From NCBI RefSeq assembly GCF_009905375.1, contig NC_133650.1, positions 304,331,203-304,395,202 of the forward strand: a DNA stretch of 64,000 nt, read 5' to 3'. The position numbers and the translations under genes are program-made. The notes below the pieces were generated by a model that searched no databases, was not told the DNA's origin, and worked only from the letters and a program-made list of their open reading frames with translations. This DNA comes from Apium graveolens (Eukaryota > Streptophyta > Magnoliopsida > Apiales > Apiaceae). Below are positions 12,609 to 24,500 of this stretch, piece by piece (within the stretch, counting starts at the first letter, position 1; the number at the start of each line of letters is the position of its first letter).

Positions 12609-13690
12609 CTAGCTTAAAACCCGATGCACGGATGCCTAGATCGTTTTTAATATTATATAATATATTAAACAAAAATATCTTGAATTGAATTTTTTAATTT
12701 GTTCATTAATTTTTTTATTTCTACATTTTTAAATGATATGACTTCGTGATGATTATATTAATACACGTATATGTTCATAGTTTTTTAAAAATATTATTAT
12801 AGCAATTTTATAGTTTTTTGAGAATAAAAGTATAATGTTTCTCGTGTTGGAACTTTAACAAAAATATTATTTTATAAAGGTTATTACTTAAACGATAAAT
12901 TATAATATCTATCTGAAAAAAGATAATAGTACTGATTGAATGATATAGTTTTATTGATCATTTTATGTGTGTTTTAAAAATAATTATTATTATGTTTAGT
13001 TAAAAGTTAATTTTTAGTTAATATCAATAGGATACGAATTATGTTTAATATGATATTAATTTGATTTATTCTGTATTAGTGCTTTACATAATTTTATTTT
13101 AGCACGAGGCCCATTAATATGACCAATTCAACTAATTAAATTTAGTTTAATTTTAATTTTTTATGTCTCGATCAATAAAATAGTTTTATTTTAGCCCGAA
13201 TAATTAATATATGTGATTTTATTTTAGTTGGTTGAATTATATTTTAATTATTTTTGGATGACTAATATATATTATTTTGTTTATCCTAGTTCAATAGTAT
13301 AATTTTTTTAGGCGGATTAGTAGTATTTGTTATTTTTTCTTAACCTGATGCACATTATATCAACTAAATTATATTTAGTTTGCTTAAATTTATTTTAGTC
13401 TAAATTATCAATTAGAATAATATAGAAGTAAATGTGAATTAGAAATTAAAATTGGTAGAAGAATTTGATTTTTAATATCAATTAAGAATAATATAGAGTT
13501 GGATATGAAATAGAAGTTAAATTAATAGAGCAAGTTGACCCCAATATCAATAAGAATTGGAATTGACCAATCAACTAACTCACCAATTAGATATAGAATA
13601 AATATTTAAGGGTAATTAAGTAATTTCAGCAAGTACCGACCGACCAACTACCAAACTTTTAATATTTCGTCTATTATAATATAGTATAGA
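12609..13690 (-). mobile_element. Non-autonomous Helitron H2
   Basis: On the minus strand it begins TCTATACTATATTATAAT at 13690 and ends CCGTGCATCGGGTTTTAAGCTAG at 12609, that is 5' TC, a subterminal GC-rich stem and CTAG-3' before T, with no inverted terminal repeats. That is the Helitron signature. It is about 1.08 kb and non-coding. Its 5' region (TTTAATATTTCGTC on the plus strand) matches H6 and H7 in opposite orientation, so these form one family. The element abuts H1 and H3 without spacer. Confidence 0.65.
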
Positions 13691-14190
13691 CTAGCTTACG
13701 GCTCGTGCGATGCACGGGTTTTGGTTAATATTTATATATTTTTAATTTTGTTTCATATAATTTTATTAAAATTCTATATAAATAATTAAATACTAAATAA
13801 TGATTATATAATTATAATTTCAAGTTAGGTTCAAATAGTATAAATAGTATATGATTGATGAGATCTTATTCATAAATAATAATGTAAATGTTTGTTGTTG
13901 GTGAGTGAAATTCGAATCTGAAAATTTATATGAATCTTTATAAATAATATAAATGTTTGTTGTTAAGGTGATTCGAACGTGAGAACTTATATGTATTTTT
14001 ATAAATAATAATATAAATGTTTGTTGTTAACGGGATTCGAACCTAAGAACTTGTGGAGTGTATTTTTTTAGTATGCGGATCTAACGACTCTGATTATTTG
14101 ATGAAGAAGATCTCACGGTCTTGATGTAAACTGAGGGGTCAACTAAACTACAAATTATACTCCATTGCGTTTATTATAGTATAGTATAGA
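13691..14190 (-). mobile_element. Non-autonomous Helitron H3
   Basis: The minus-strand 3' end is a clear hairpin, CCCGTGCATCGCACGAG followed by CTAG at 13691. The 5' end is TCTATACTATACTATAATAA at 14190. The 500-bp body is related to H1 and contains three spaced GATTCGAA motifs (near 13910, 13970 and 14035). It encodes nothing. Confidence 0.65.
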
Positions 14191-14212
14191 TAGTATAGAT
14201 CTATTATTATAA

Positions 14213-15240
14213 CTAGTTTTATACCCGTGCAGGATTTTCTTATTAATTTTTATGTGTTTTGTAGTAGTTTATTTAATTGTTCTTTTTGAGTTCTTATAAA
14301 TTTTTGTGAATGGTTTTCAATTTCTTTTTGATTATATTTAATAATTTTGATTTTTAATTACTCATATGCATATTTTTAATATAAAAATGAACAATGTAAT
14401 TGATTATTTGATAAATTATTTTCAATTATATTAATATTATTTTTAAATGGTGTTATTGAATTTAATACATTACTTTCGACTGTATTAATATTATTTTTTA
14501 TTTAATACATTGTTTCACTTGTATTTAACATAAACTATGTTATTTATTTTAATTTGTAGAAATGTTTGTCTAATTTTATAAAAATTTCTAGTAACATTTT
14601 TATTTAATTAAAATGTATTTGTTTGTTATATTGTTATTTGTATTATAATTTAAATATGCGTAAACATAAACGGTGTAATTGATTATTTAACAATTTATAT
14701 TTCTTGTATTAATATTATTTTTCTATGGTGCTATTGAATTTAACACATTACTTTTGATTTGATATTATTATTTTTTATTTAATACAATATTTCACTTGTA
14801 TTTAACATAAATTGTGTTATTTATTTTAATTTGTAGAATTGTTTGTCTAATTTTATAAAACTTTCTAATTACATTTTTATTAAATTGAAATTTAATTTTG
14901 TGTTTTATTTTTACTTGTATTATAATTCCAATATGCACAACTAGGTAAAAATATTATCAGGTTATTTATATTACTATAATATCTATTAATTATAAATGAT
15001 AATATCATGTTATTTATAATATATAACACATTTATTTTTTAGAAACAATACTATTTTTCCAAATTCTAAAAGTCTAATTTTAATGAAAGAAGTTAACAAA
15101 TAATAGAAATTTTCTTTCAACTATTGACGTAAGTGATTTCAAATATTAATATGCTAGTTATGTGCTGCTTTGTTTTGCCTACAGTAGTTATTTATTAGAG
15201 ACCAAACAGGACCATACCGTACCATACCCTACCATATTAT
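14213..15240 (-). mobile_element. Probable Helitron remnant H4
   Basis: A plus-strand CTAGTTTTATACCCGTGCAGG at 14213 reads on the minus strand as a Helitron-like 3' end (CACGGG stem, then CTAG). The body holds two related AT-rich blocks (about 14390-14600 and 14650-14880), each with ATTGATTATTT and a TTTCACTTGTATTTAACATAAA stretch. A matching 5' TC end was not found. Confidence 0.4.
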
Positions 15241-15271
15241 ATGCTTTACTAGCATATATATAAGGATATAA

Positions 15272-15701
15272 CTAGCTTTACAATCTGTGCGAGCACGGAT
15301 ATTCATCAATATTTCTATATTATTTAAAATTGTAATATTTTTTTTTGAATTATTACCTTATTAGTATATTTATAAATAATAATATAAATATTTGTTGTTG
15401 GCAGGATTCGATACTAAATCTAGGGTTGCGTATAAATAATAATATAAATATTTGCTATTGACGGGGTTCGAACCTGAGAGTTTTAGTAGTGTATAAATAA
15501 TTATATAAATATTTGTTGTTGGCGGGGTTCAAACTGGGAGCTTGAGTAGTGTGCATTCTTTTAGTATTTAAATTTAACAGTTTTGATCACTCGATTAAAA
15601 AGATCTAACGGTTATAAATGAGGATAACCAAACCAACCAAAAAAAAGTCATACCAAATTATACTTCATTCCGGTTATTATAATATAAATAAATAGTATAG
15701 A
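15272..15701 (-). mobile_element. Non-autonomous Helitron H5
   Basis: The minus-strand 3' end is CCGTGCTCGCACAG followed by CTAG at 15272. The 5' end is TCTATACTATTTATTTATAT at 15701. The 430-bp body contains three GGTTCGA-type motifs (near 15405, 15468 and 15525) within repeated TAAATATTTG-TTG units, and its 5' 40 bp match H1. Confidence 0.6.
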
Positions 15702-15707
15702 TCATTA

Positions 15708-15942
15708 CTCCATCTATTTCTTTTTAATAGTCTTTTGACTTTTTTGCACTCATTTCTAAGTGCTTTGACCAAATAGTTAAAATAATAATTTGTAAAATTT
15801 TCTTTTTTTGAATAAAAATATATAACTTAAATTTTTATTTACAAAAAGAAAATTTTAAAAATGATATTTTTTACTATTCAGTCAATACATCTTGAGATGT
15901 GTGCAGAAAAATCAAACGACAAATAAAATGAAATAGACGGAG
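15708..15942. mobile_element. Stowaway-type MITE
   Basis: Terminal inverted repeats CTCCATCTATTTCTTTTTA and, on the other strand, CTCCGTCTATTTCATTTTA are flanked by TA on both sides (15706-15707 and 15943-15944). The 235-bp length, CTCC(G/A)TC start and TA target duplication are those of Tc1/mariner-derived Stowaway MITEs. It has no coding capacity. Confidence 0.8.
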
Positions 15943-16565
15943 TATTATTATATAAAAGACGAAATAGTTTTGTTATGGTACCTGTTTTGGTAATTTACCG
16001 AATTATCTTTATTTAATTAAAAATTTTTATTAGCCTTAATAATCAAATTATAATAGAAAACCAAATCAAAATCGTTTTCAAATATAACACATTAACTTTT
16101 TTATTTCTCTCAATTAAAACAACTTATTTAAATATCACAGACAAGATTATTTGATACGGTACCTGTTTTTTGGTACATGTTGAATTTACTTAACTACCTT
16201 TTTTTAAAATTATCTAATTACTGTTATTTATAAATTTCTGACACGCCTTGATTTTCGCAATGCGAATTCACGTAATGTAATTGCTATTGTTGTTTACTTC
16301 TCCGTCATCACAGTTTACTAGTGACTATTTTAATCTAAAATATAATATAAAAAAGTTTATATAAAATACTCTATCAATATTCAATTTAAATCATGCATAA
16401 CTATATAATTTAAATACCGGTTTGCTGAGTTTAAAAATATTTTTACCAAAATAAATAATAATAATAATATTAAATGTAATTAAAAAATATATAACAAAAA
16501 TAATAATATACAAATACATAAAATATTAAATATTAAAAGTAAACTTTACATTGTACATGAAATAA
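15943..16565. other. AT-rich intergenic DNA
   Basis: No gene is seen. A GGTACCTGTTTT segment with similar flanks occurs twice (near 15978 and 16158), suggesting another old repeat. Confidence 0.4.
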
Positions 16566-17743
16566 TCTATATTATCATGTTAAAACATTAAAAGTTTGGT
16601 TGTCGGTTGGTTCGTCGGTCAATTCAAATTCTAATTGATGTCGAAATCAACTTACTTTACCAATTTAAATTCTAATTCATAGTAAAATCTACATTGTTCT
16701 GACTAATATTAAAGTCAAACCAGTCTGAATTCTAATTCATATGGAGTTTTATATTACTCTAATTTATATTGAAGTCAACTTATTTTGTTAATTTATTTAT
16801 TTAATTAAAATTCTAAAACAATCTCTATTATAATAACTAATGTATTTAATATTTAACTAAAATATAAAATATATATTATAATATTCTATTATATATAAAG
16901 ATATTATATGTATCTATATTCATACAATCAGTAGATAAAATAATCTACGTTTTTTTTAATCTAAGCTTTTCATTCATGTTAAAATAATTATACTATTGAT
17001 CATGGGTATAATAAAATGTAAAGCAAAAAAATATAATAAATTATATTTGTTTAATATTAAAGGCTGAAAAATATATATTGTTGAGTTGCATTAAAACAAA
17101 ATAACATAACATATTTACCATGCTAAAAATAGAAACAAAATAATTTTTTAAATCGTTATCTAAAATAAAATCAAAATTAAATTATAATTCAACCGACTTA
17201 AACAAAATTTTATATACTATTAATTTGTCTGGGTTAAAACAAAATTATAATAATAATCTTGGCTAAAAATAATTACAATCAAAATAAAAATACTTAGCTG
17301 AATTTGGTTCGTGTAACGGGCCTAAGTTAAAACACAATAATGTATATTATTGATTTAAATCTTTGGTTAAAACACAATAATAAAAATCACTGATACAAAA
17401 CACAGTAATGTAAACTTTTGATAGGAGATAAAATATAATTTATATGAGATTAAGCATAATTTGTAGACTATTAATCTGAAATAAAACTTTTACTTAAATT
17501 ATAATATTTTTTTGTAAATACTCATATAAATATCAATTTAATTACATTCAATCTAATGTTATCTTTTTCGAATCCCTCTAATTAAAAAATTCATGAGCAT
17601 ATACATGTATTTATATATATATATCGTTAATCATATTATTTAAAAATTTTATATGAACAAATTAAAAATTCAATTCATATTAATTTTTTACTAAAAATAT
17701 ATAAAAATATAAACAAATGTGCATCACATGGGTTTTATGCCTG
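16566..17743 (+). mobile_element. Degenerate Helitron H6a
   Basis: It starts with a TCTATATTATCATG-like 5' end followed by the family body (TTAAAAGTTTGGTTGTCGG), matching H7 and the reverse complement of H2. The right end, GTGCATCACATGGGTTTTATG, is a decayed 3' stem. It is non-coding. Confidence 0.45.
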
Positions 17744-18577
17744 TTATATCAAAGATAAAATATTGAAAATTTAATTGATATTCATATTTTGTAAAGAATA
17801 CGCATCTCCGTTTATAGTAACGTGTGTATTCGTGTTACTGAATACGAATGTCAAAAATGCTTATTCTTTGCAAAATTTAAAAAAATCGAATATGCATGCT
17901 ACACATGCGTAATCAGTGGGCATTTTGGGCGTACTGCCAATGGATATTTTTGACACTTAAAACTGGAAAATAGTGTATTTTGGGTATTTTTCACACAAAA
18001 TAATATATAATACTAATCTGGTTTTAAAAAAATTATACTGTTGAGCCTGCTTAAAACAAAGTTAAAATATGAAAGATAATTTGTTAGTCAATATAATCAC
18101 ATTGAAATAACACAAAATCATATATACAACTCATCCTAGTCAAAACAAAATAATGTTCCATCGGAGCTAAATTAAATTTAAAATAAACTAAATATAATTA
18201 CTTGGAGTTTTGATATAACGGGCTTTTCCTATGCCTTTAATATCCATAATTTTATTATTAAAATAAAATCCCACCAACCTAAATAATTTTCAATTAAACT
18301 ATTCTAATTAAAAGACATGACCTATTGACTTGGACGTAGTTTATATTCTCGGAAACTATTTAGTTGGACCAAGTTACAAACCTATATATTTTAAAACCTA
18401 ATTTTATTTTTATAATTCCAATTGTTTTAACAAAATATTTACATATTTTCACATGCCAACTAATCATAAATAACTATTTTAATAAAAATATATTCGGGTT
18501 TTCTTCAGTCATTTAAAAAAAATATTTAAATGATAATTATTTTTAAACAACCGTGCATCACACGAGTTATAGGCTAG
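17744..18577 (+). mobile_element. Helitron 3' portion H6b
   Basis: The right end is CCGTGCATCACACGAGTTATAGG with CTAG at 18574-18577 followed by T, a plus-strand Helitron 3' terminus. The matching 5' end is not clear within this interval. The interior repeats an AAAACAAAATAAT-rich body seen in H6a and H7. Confidence 0.45.
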
Positions 18578-18583
18578 TAATTA

Positions 18584-19735
18584 TCTATACTATATTATAA
18601 TAAACGAAACATTAAAAATTTGGTAGTCGATCGGCTGGTACTTGCTGAAATTACTTAATTGCCATTTAGTTAATTATTTTAATTCTAATTAGTAAGTTGG
18701 TGGATCAGTCAATTTCAATTCTAATTGATATTATACTCAACATCCTCTAACAATATAAATTATATTTCATATCGAACTCTATATCATTATTAACTAATAT
18801 TAAAGTTAACTTCTTCCGCAAATTTTAAATTATAATTCATATTTAGTTCTATATTTTTCTAATTAATATTTCAGACAAAAATTAATTTAAGCAAAATCAA
18901 TATAATTATCGGGTTAAAACAAAATAATAAATATTACTCATCCGGAAAAAAAAACTATACAATAGAATTAGGATAAACAAAATAATATAGAATAGTCATC
19001 TAAGATATAAAAATATATTATACAACTGATCCAAAATGACACAAAATTAAAATCAAAATATAATTCGACCAACTAAAATAAAATCATATATACTAAATAT
19101 TTGTGCTAAAACAAAATTATCTTATTGATCCAGACATAAATAATTAGAATTAAATTAAAAATAATTAGTTGGATTTGGTCGTAGTAATGAGATTCATGCT
19201 AAAAGAAAATAATGTAAACTCTAATACAGATAAATCAAATTAATATCATATTAAGCATAATATCTTATTAATATGAACCAAAAATTAACATTTAACTAAA
19301 TATTATTATTATTATTATTATTAAAATACACATAAAAATGATAAATAAAACTGTATCGTTCATTGAGTACTATTGTCTTTTTCAAATAGTTTTTATAGTT
19401 TATGGATTAAGTAATAACCTCTCTAAAATGATATTTTTGTTAAGATTTTAACATAATGGAGATATTTGTATTTTTACTCTAAAAAAACTATAAAATCGCT
19501 ATAATAATATTATTTTCCCCCGATATCAAGACTATTATCTTAAATAGGTTTAAATATATTTAGGGAAAAAAATAGGTTTAACTATTCTAAAAAAATTATG
19601 AACATATACATGTATTAATATAATTAACATGAAGTCATGTCATTTAAAAAAAAGTAAGTACAAAAAAAAAATTAATGAACAAATTTAAGAATTCAATTTA
19701 AATTATTTTTTTTTAAAATTAAATCTACACAATTT
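18584..19735 (+). mobile_element. Helitron H7, 3' truncated
   Basis: It starts TCTATACTATATTATAATAA at 18584, six bases after the end of H6b, and follows the H2/H6a body to about 19735 (TTAATGAACAAATTTAAGAATTC region). The terminal hairpin and CTAG are absent. It encodes no protein. Confidence 0.5.
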
Positions 19736-19910
19736 CAAACAAAAGAACTTTCACATAATATCATTTAGGGGCAACATTCCTAAGAATGCGGCATTAACAT
19801 CTCGAGTTTCGTCTTGTTTGCAGTTGCTTTGGTCCAAATCTCAGCACCATCGATATTAGTATATAATTCAAAACATGGGAAAATCAAATTGTAGCTTCCT
19901 GGACTATTAT

Positions 19911-20203
19911 GTTGTGTTTGATTGAGGTGAATGAAATAAAATGGAATGAAATGAGATTTTAAGTAGAAAATGATTAAATTTTTTAAAATTTTCATTTTTT
20001 CACCCATTTCATTTCTAACCACCTACATTATAATTAAACACCTCAATTTAAGATGGAATGCTCAATTCCTTACTAACCCCATTTTCTTCACAATTCTTAT
20101 CATAACAATTTTTATCCATCTAATTATTTTTTCAAATCTTCCCTCAAACTCCCATTTATTTCTTTTAGTTACATTCATTCCATTCATCCAAACCAATCAC
20201 AAC
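19911..20203. mobile_element. Possible MITE with imperfect terminal repeats
   Basis: The left end GTTGTGTTTGATTGAGGTG and, on the other strand, the right end GTTGTGATTGGTTTGGATG are similar and inverted, with GAATG-rich subterminal DNA. I could not see a convincing target duplication, so the class is unknown. Short open frames here are incidental. Confidence 0.4.
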
Positions 20204-20204
20204 C

Positions 20205-20838
20205 TTAGCATTTTATTGTCTAGGTCCCTAAAGTGAAGATTTCATATTTCAGATCACCTAATTTTCGAAATTTCTGATATAAGTCCTTTTGTTAAAAAGA
20301 TTCAAACGACGATAGAATTAGAAAACTCGGGGTCTTCATGTTCATACATATCAAAGACAATTTTGAAGGTGTTAGTGATATCCAAATTTAAAATTCAAGT
20401 AGTCAAAATAAAGCTTGAATCACTATCAACACTTATATGACACCAATTTTTTCAAATTAGGTCCAATTCAAAAAATCCTAAATTGGACCCTAAATTTTTT
20501 ATTCTTCATCGAATTTTGGGACCAAAATATATGAAATTTTGAATCGATCCTAATTTTTGAAAATTGGTGTCATATGCGTGTTGCTGGGTTGCTGGTGATT
20601 TAAACTTCAATTTAACAATTTAAACTTTTTATATATGTATATCACTAACACCTTCAAAATTGTTTTGATCCATATGGATATCATAAACCCTAATTTTCTG
20701 ATTCTAGCGCCGTTAATTTTCTTTTAATAGAATTACTTATATCAGAAATTTCAAAAGTTAAGTGAACAGAGAATCCTTAATTTAGGGACCTAGAGAATAA
20801 AACATCAAAAGTTCAGGACCTATAATTTAATTTTCCCT
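20205..20838. mobile_element. Foldback element with arms of about 250 bp
   Basis: The left arm (about 20205-20450) and right arm (about 20565-20838) are inverted repeats. Both read, from the outside in, GGTCCCTAAA, GAAATTTCTGATATAAGT, a TAGAAT-AGAAAA block, CAATTTTGAAGGTGTTAGTG and TATGACACCAATTTT. This could be a Mutator-like element with long terminal repeats or a foldback transposon. No transposase is present. Confidence 0.65.
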
Positions 20839-21599
20839 TCAAAACATAAAAACTTATCACTGTTTTGTAATTTTTTTAACTTGAACCAAAGTCAATTTTG
20901 CAAGAACTTTCACAACTTCCACGTATAGAAATTTCCCCTTCCCACATTTCGAGCTTTCCACATTGCTCAGAAGAGAACCACAAGCACAATATCGCACATC
21001 TTCTCATAATTTTACTTAATATTTACAGGACAAACATATAATTTTACCTTTTTTCTCCCTAAAAAATGTTCGAATTTCCAATAATGATAAGGATCGGCTC
21101 AGGGTAATTCAGTACAAAATATTAGGCTGTTGAATTTCAGTCCTGGATATCTTAGAAAGACAGAATAATTTGGAAGGAACTAAGAACTAGTAATGTTTTT
21201 AAACATGATTTATACTACACCAATTACTACTCTATTGATTTGAACATTTGCTATCATATCTTAAAATACCTTGGACACGTCAAATAATCCAATCAATTCA
21301 GAAAGTAATTCAATTTTTAGGATGGAATAGTAGTAGGAATGTGATATATGTAAAGAAACATGCACAAAGAACTATAAAATCTGAAGATCGCTGGAGATAT
21401 AGATCACTCAACAGTCTACCACTATTACAGGCAAATTCAACAGCCAAGACTTCAGAGTTCAGTCTCTCAGACAAAACAAACAGTCATTAACGAACACATA
21501 AACCTAGTAACACAACAGTCTGAGGCTACTTAACAAAAGAGCAAAAGAAAAAGGAACAGTTGGAGGTTTGCAGTAACATAGCAAGAGTTACACGGATGA
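20839..21599. other. 3' flank of homeobox copy 3
   Basis: From about 21060 the sequence matches the 3' flanks of copies 2 and 4 (AATAATGATAAGGAT, then ATCTTAGAAAGACAG). The left 200 bp is unique DNA. No separate gene is seen. Confidence 0.5.
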
Positions 21600-24500
21600 C
21601 TAATTCATACACTTGAAACGAAGAACAAATTTGATATTCCCCGGAGCACCTTGTTCATTTGGAATATAGCTCCATGCCCCAGACACACAGTAGCGACCCA
21701 CCACAGCACGAAATCTCTGGAAAACAAACATTAGTATATTAAGCATCTGAGCAAGAGACTAAACCACAATCATCCTCCCCTTTTAATCCCCCCCCCCCAT
21801 CATATAAAAGTTACGATTAATAATATGCAAGATAAATCAGAACAAAAATCCTTAGTAAGTTGATGTGTTTAAATCTAAGTTTAGTTTATACGAATTTATT
21901 CCTCGTAGAGCAAGTTTAAATCTAAGTTTAGTTTATACGAATTTATTCCTCGTAGAGCAATGTAACATTACCTGCGGCAGAAAGGCAGGGACAACAGCGG
22001 TGAGCGACTCTTGAGATCCTTGAAGAACTAGCTTGATGTCCTGCAAAAGCCACCCATTATTTTTATTATATGTTTCAGACTTTTAGTATCTCCCCGAGTT
22101 ATTTGACAAAACAAACATCAAACTACGAAAACACAAAAACCCAAACCTTAACATTATGCATCATCTGGAACTTACTACTTTCATTTATATACTGATGCAT
22201 CTTTTCATCTAATATGATATATTAATCAGTTTACTGATTCCTTTACCTTGAGTGAGCAGCATAGTATAAACTCCTGATTCTTACGCAGAAACTCCAGAGG
22301 TCCATGTGTTAAAATTGCTGCCTTCACAAACGATAGCACATCAGGGACATCAACATTACCCTGGAAGTTAGTCAAATCCGAGCAGGTGATTAGAGAGATC
22401 TCCTTGAGTCCTCCAGAAAACTGCAACGTGTTTGATTATGTGGTTATATATCATCCCATGTACATATAAGGCACAAAAGCTTAATGGACTCCCATTACCT
22501 TCCATTCAATTCTGTCAGGCTAATAAAAAGGGACAAATTTGCGAGTAGATGGAATTCTAAATACTATATTTTGACCATTCATTTGTGACATGCCAAGTTG
22601 GGAACTTCTTCTGAAGTTAGAAGTAAAGACTATACATATTGCCCAATTATGTGCCTACGATCTAAATACAATTTCATTCCCCTTTTTTCCCTAGGTGATA
22701 ACGTTACATTAAACTCTATTAAAATATATATGATATGAGTATGATAAAGCAGTAATGTTGTATTTGTTTCTTATGTAATTTTTTTTTAATTTTTTAATTC
22801 CCTTCCGAGATTGCTAGGCCAAGTTCTTTGGAGATTTTTTCTACCTGCTTTGCAGGAAAGCTGAAAATTACCGTATCTTTTAAAACCCTCCTAAAAGAAA
22901 AAAATGAACGAAAAAATGGGATTTGGTAGGTCATATTACAGCATCCAATAGTTAGAATTCTACACTTCATAAATACATCCTATGATATGCATTAAGGGTG
23001 AAAGGAATATAATGCATCCAAATATATGTATATATAAGAGCAAGGCCAATGGTGGTGCTAAAATACATATATCCATTGCTCAATTATGAAATCAAAAAGT
23101 TATTTTTGATGTTAAAATAAAAGTTGTGATCCAATGCATGATTTTAAAATAGCACCAAATATATCTAAAAATAGGTATATTTCATTCGACTAATCTTTAA
23201 ATGCACTATTTTATTTTTCATTTCACTTTAAATACTCATCTATCTCCACTTTCTCACTGGAAGATATAGTAACATCTATACTTGATTCAATATTTAGCAT
23301 CAAGTATAGCATTTTGCTATTTTGCATCCATGTTTAGCACCTCATTGGATTGAGCTATTTTCTTGGCTGCTGTGTTATAGAAATTGTACTACTATTGGCC
23401 TTGCTCTAATAGAATGTGATAACAGTACGGAATTTAAAACCTTCATCCTTGGAATGGAGACACAGTTGAGTTCAGTTGATGTTTTAAGGGGCAACTTGGC
23501 TATGGTCCCAGAAACGGAAGGCAGCCTAGATATACAAATAAAAAGAGATTAGTGGCCAAGTCAAAATTGGTATCATAACATATTGAAGATCTGATTAGCA
23601 AAAAAAAATATATTGAAAATTTGTTCTTACTTCATTAGCTCAGAAGAGGACCCATTGGAACTACGAGCAGATGCAGACCAAGACAGGTAAGAGTTGACTA
23701 TAGATTCACTGTTTGACAGCTGCAACAATTTCTCACCCAAATAAAGATAACATTAGAAAGTGCCTATTTTGTACATCTTGTACATCTATCAACAAGAGTT
23801 CTTACTTTATTAATTTGGTTGTTAGGTATTCTTAACATGTAAGAGAAACAAAAATTTACATATATAATACTATTCAAGGAACACATATTATAATTTTTTT
23901 TTACTGTAATCTGCTAGTGTGCAAAATCAATTTATGATTATCAGACAGTTGTGCATTTGTCAGACGAAGTATCTTTAGGCATCAATTTTATGATTATATA
24001 TTTAAAAACGTTAATAGACAAACAATGTTAACCTGTGCTTTAAAGATTCAAATGTTCTGCCAACATGAACATTAATATAGAAAATGATCAAAAATATAAA
24101 ATGGATAGCAAAAATGATCACTAATATAGAAAGTGAAATGACCAAAATATTAAACGAAGAATTTCATATCTAATAGAGGAGATAAAATGCAGAAAGCATT
24201 TGAATGAAAAAGAAAAATATAGGATAAATCTGGAATGACATCCAAATTCAAACGTGTCAACCCAGGGAAAACATAAAGATTTACTCCATTATGATCTTCC
24301 TAAACAGATAGTCTCACACTAATATTTCAACTTAATCTATTCATTCCATCATAAATACAAAATAAAGATATAAAAAATATTGCATAGTAACACAAAAGTC
24401 AATCAATTAGACAAAAGCTAGCATTCATATTGCCGGGTGATATCAACCTGACAAAGAATGCGACAAACATTAGGTATCGTATGCCTTAAATTGTAAAATT

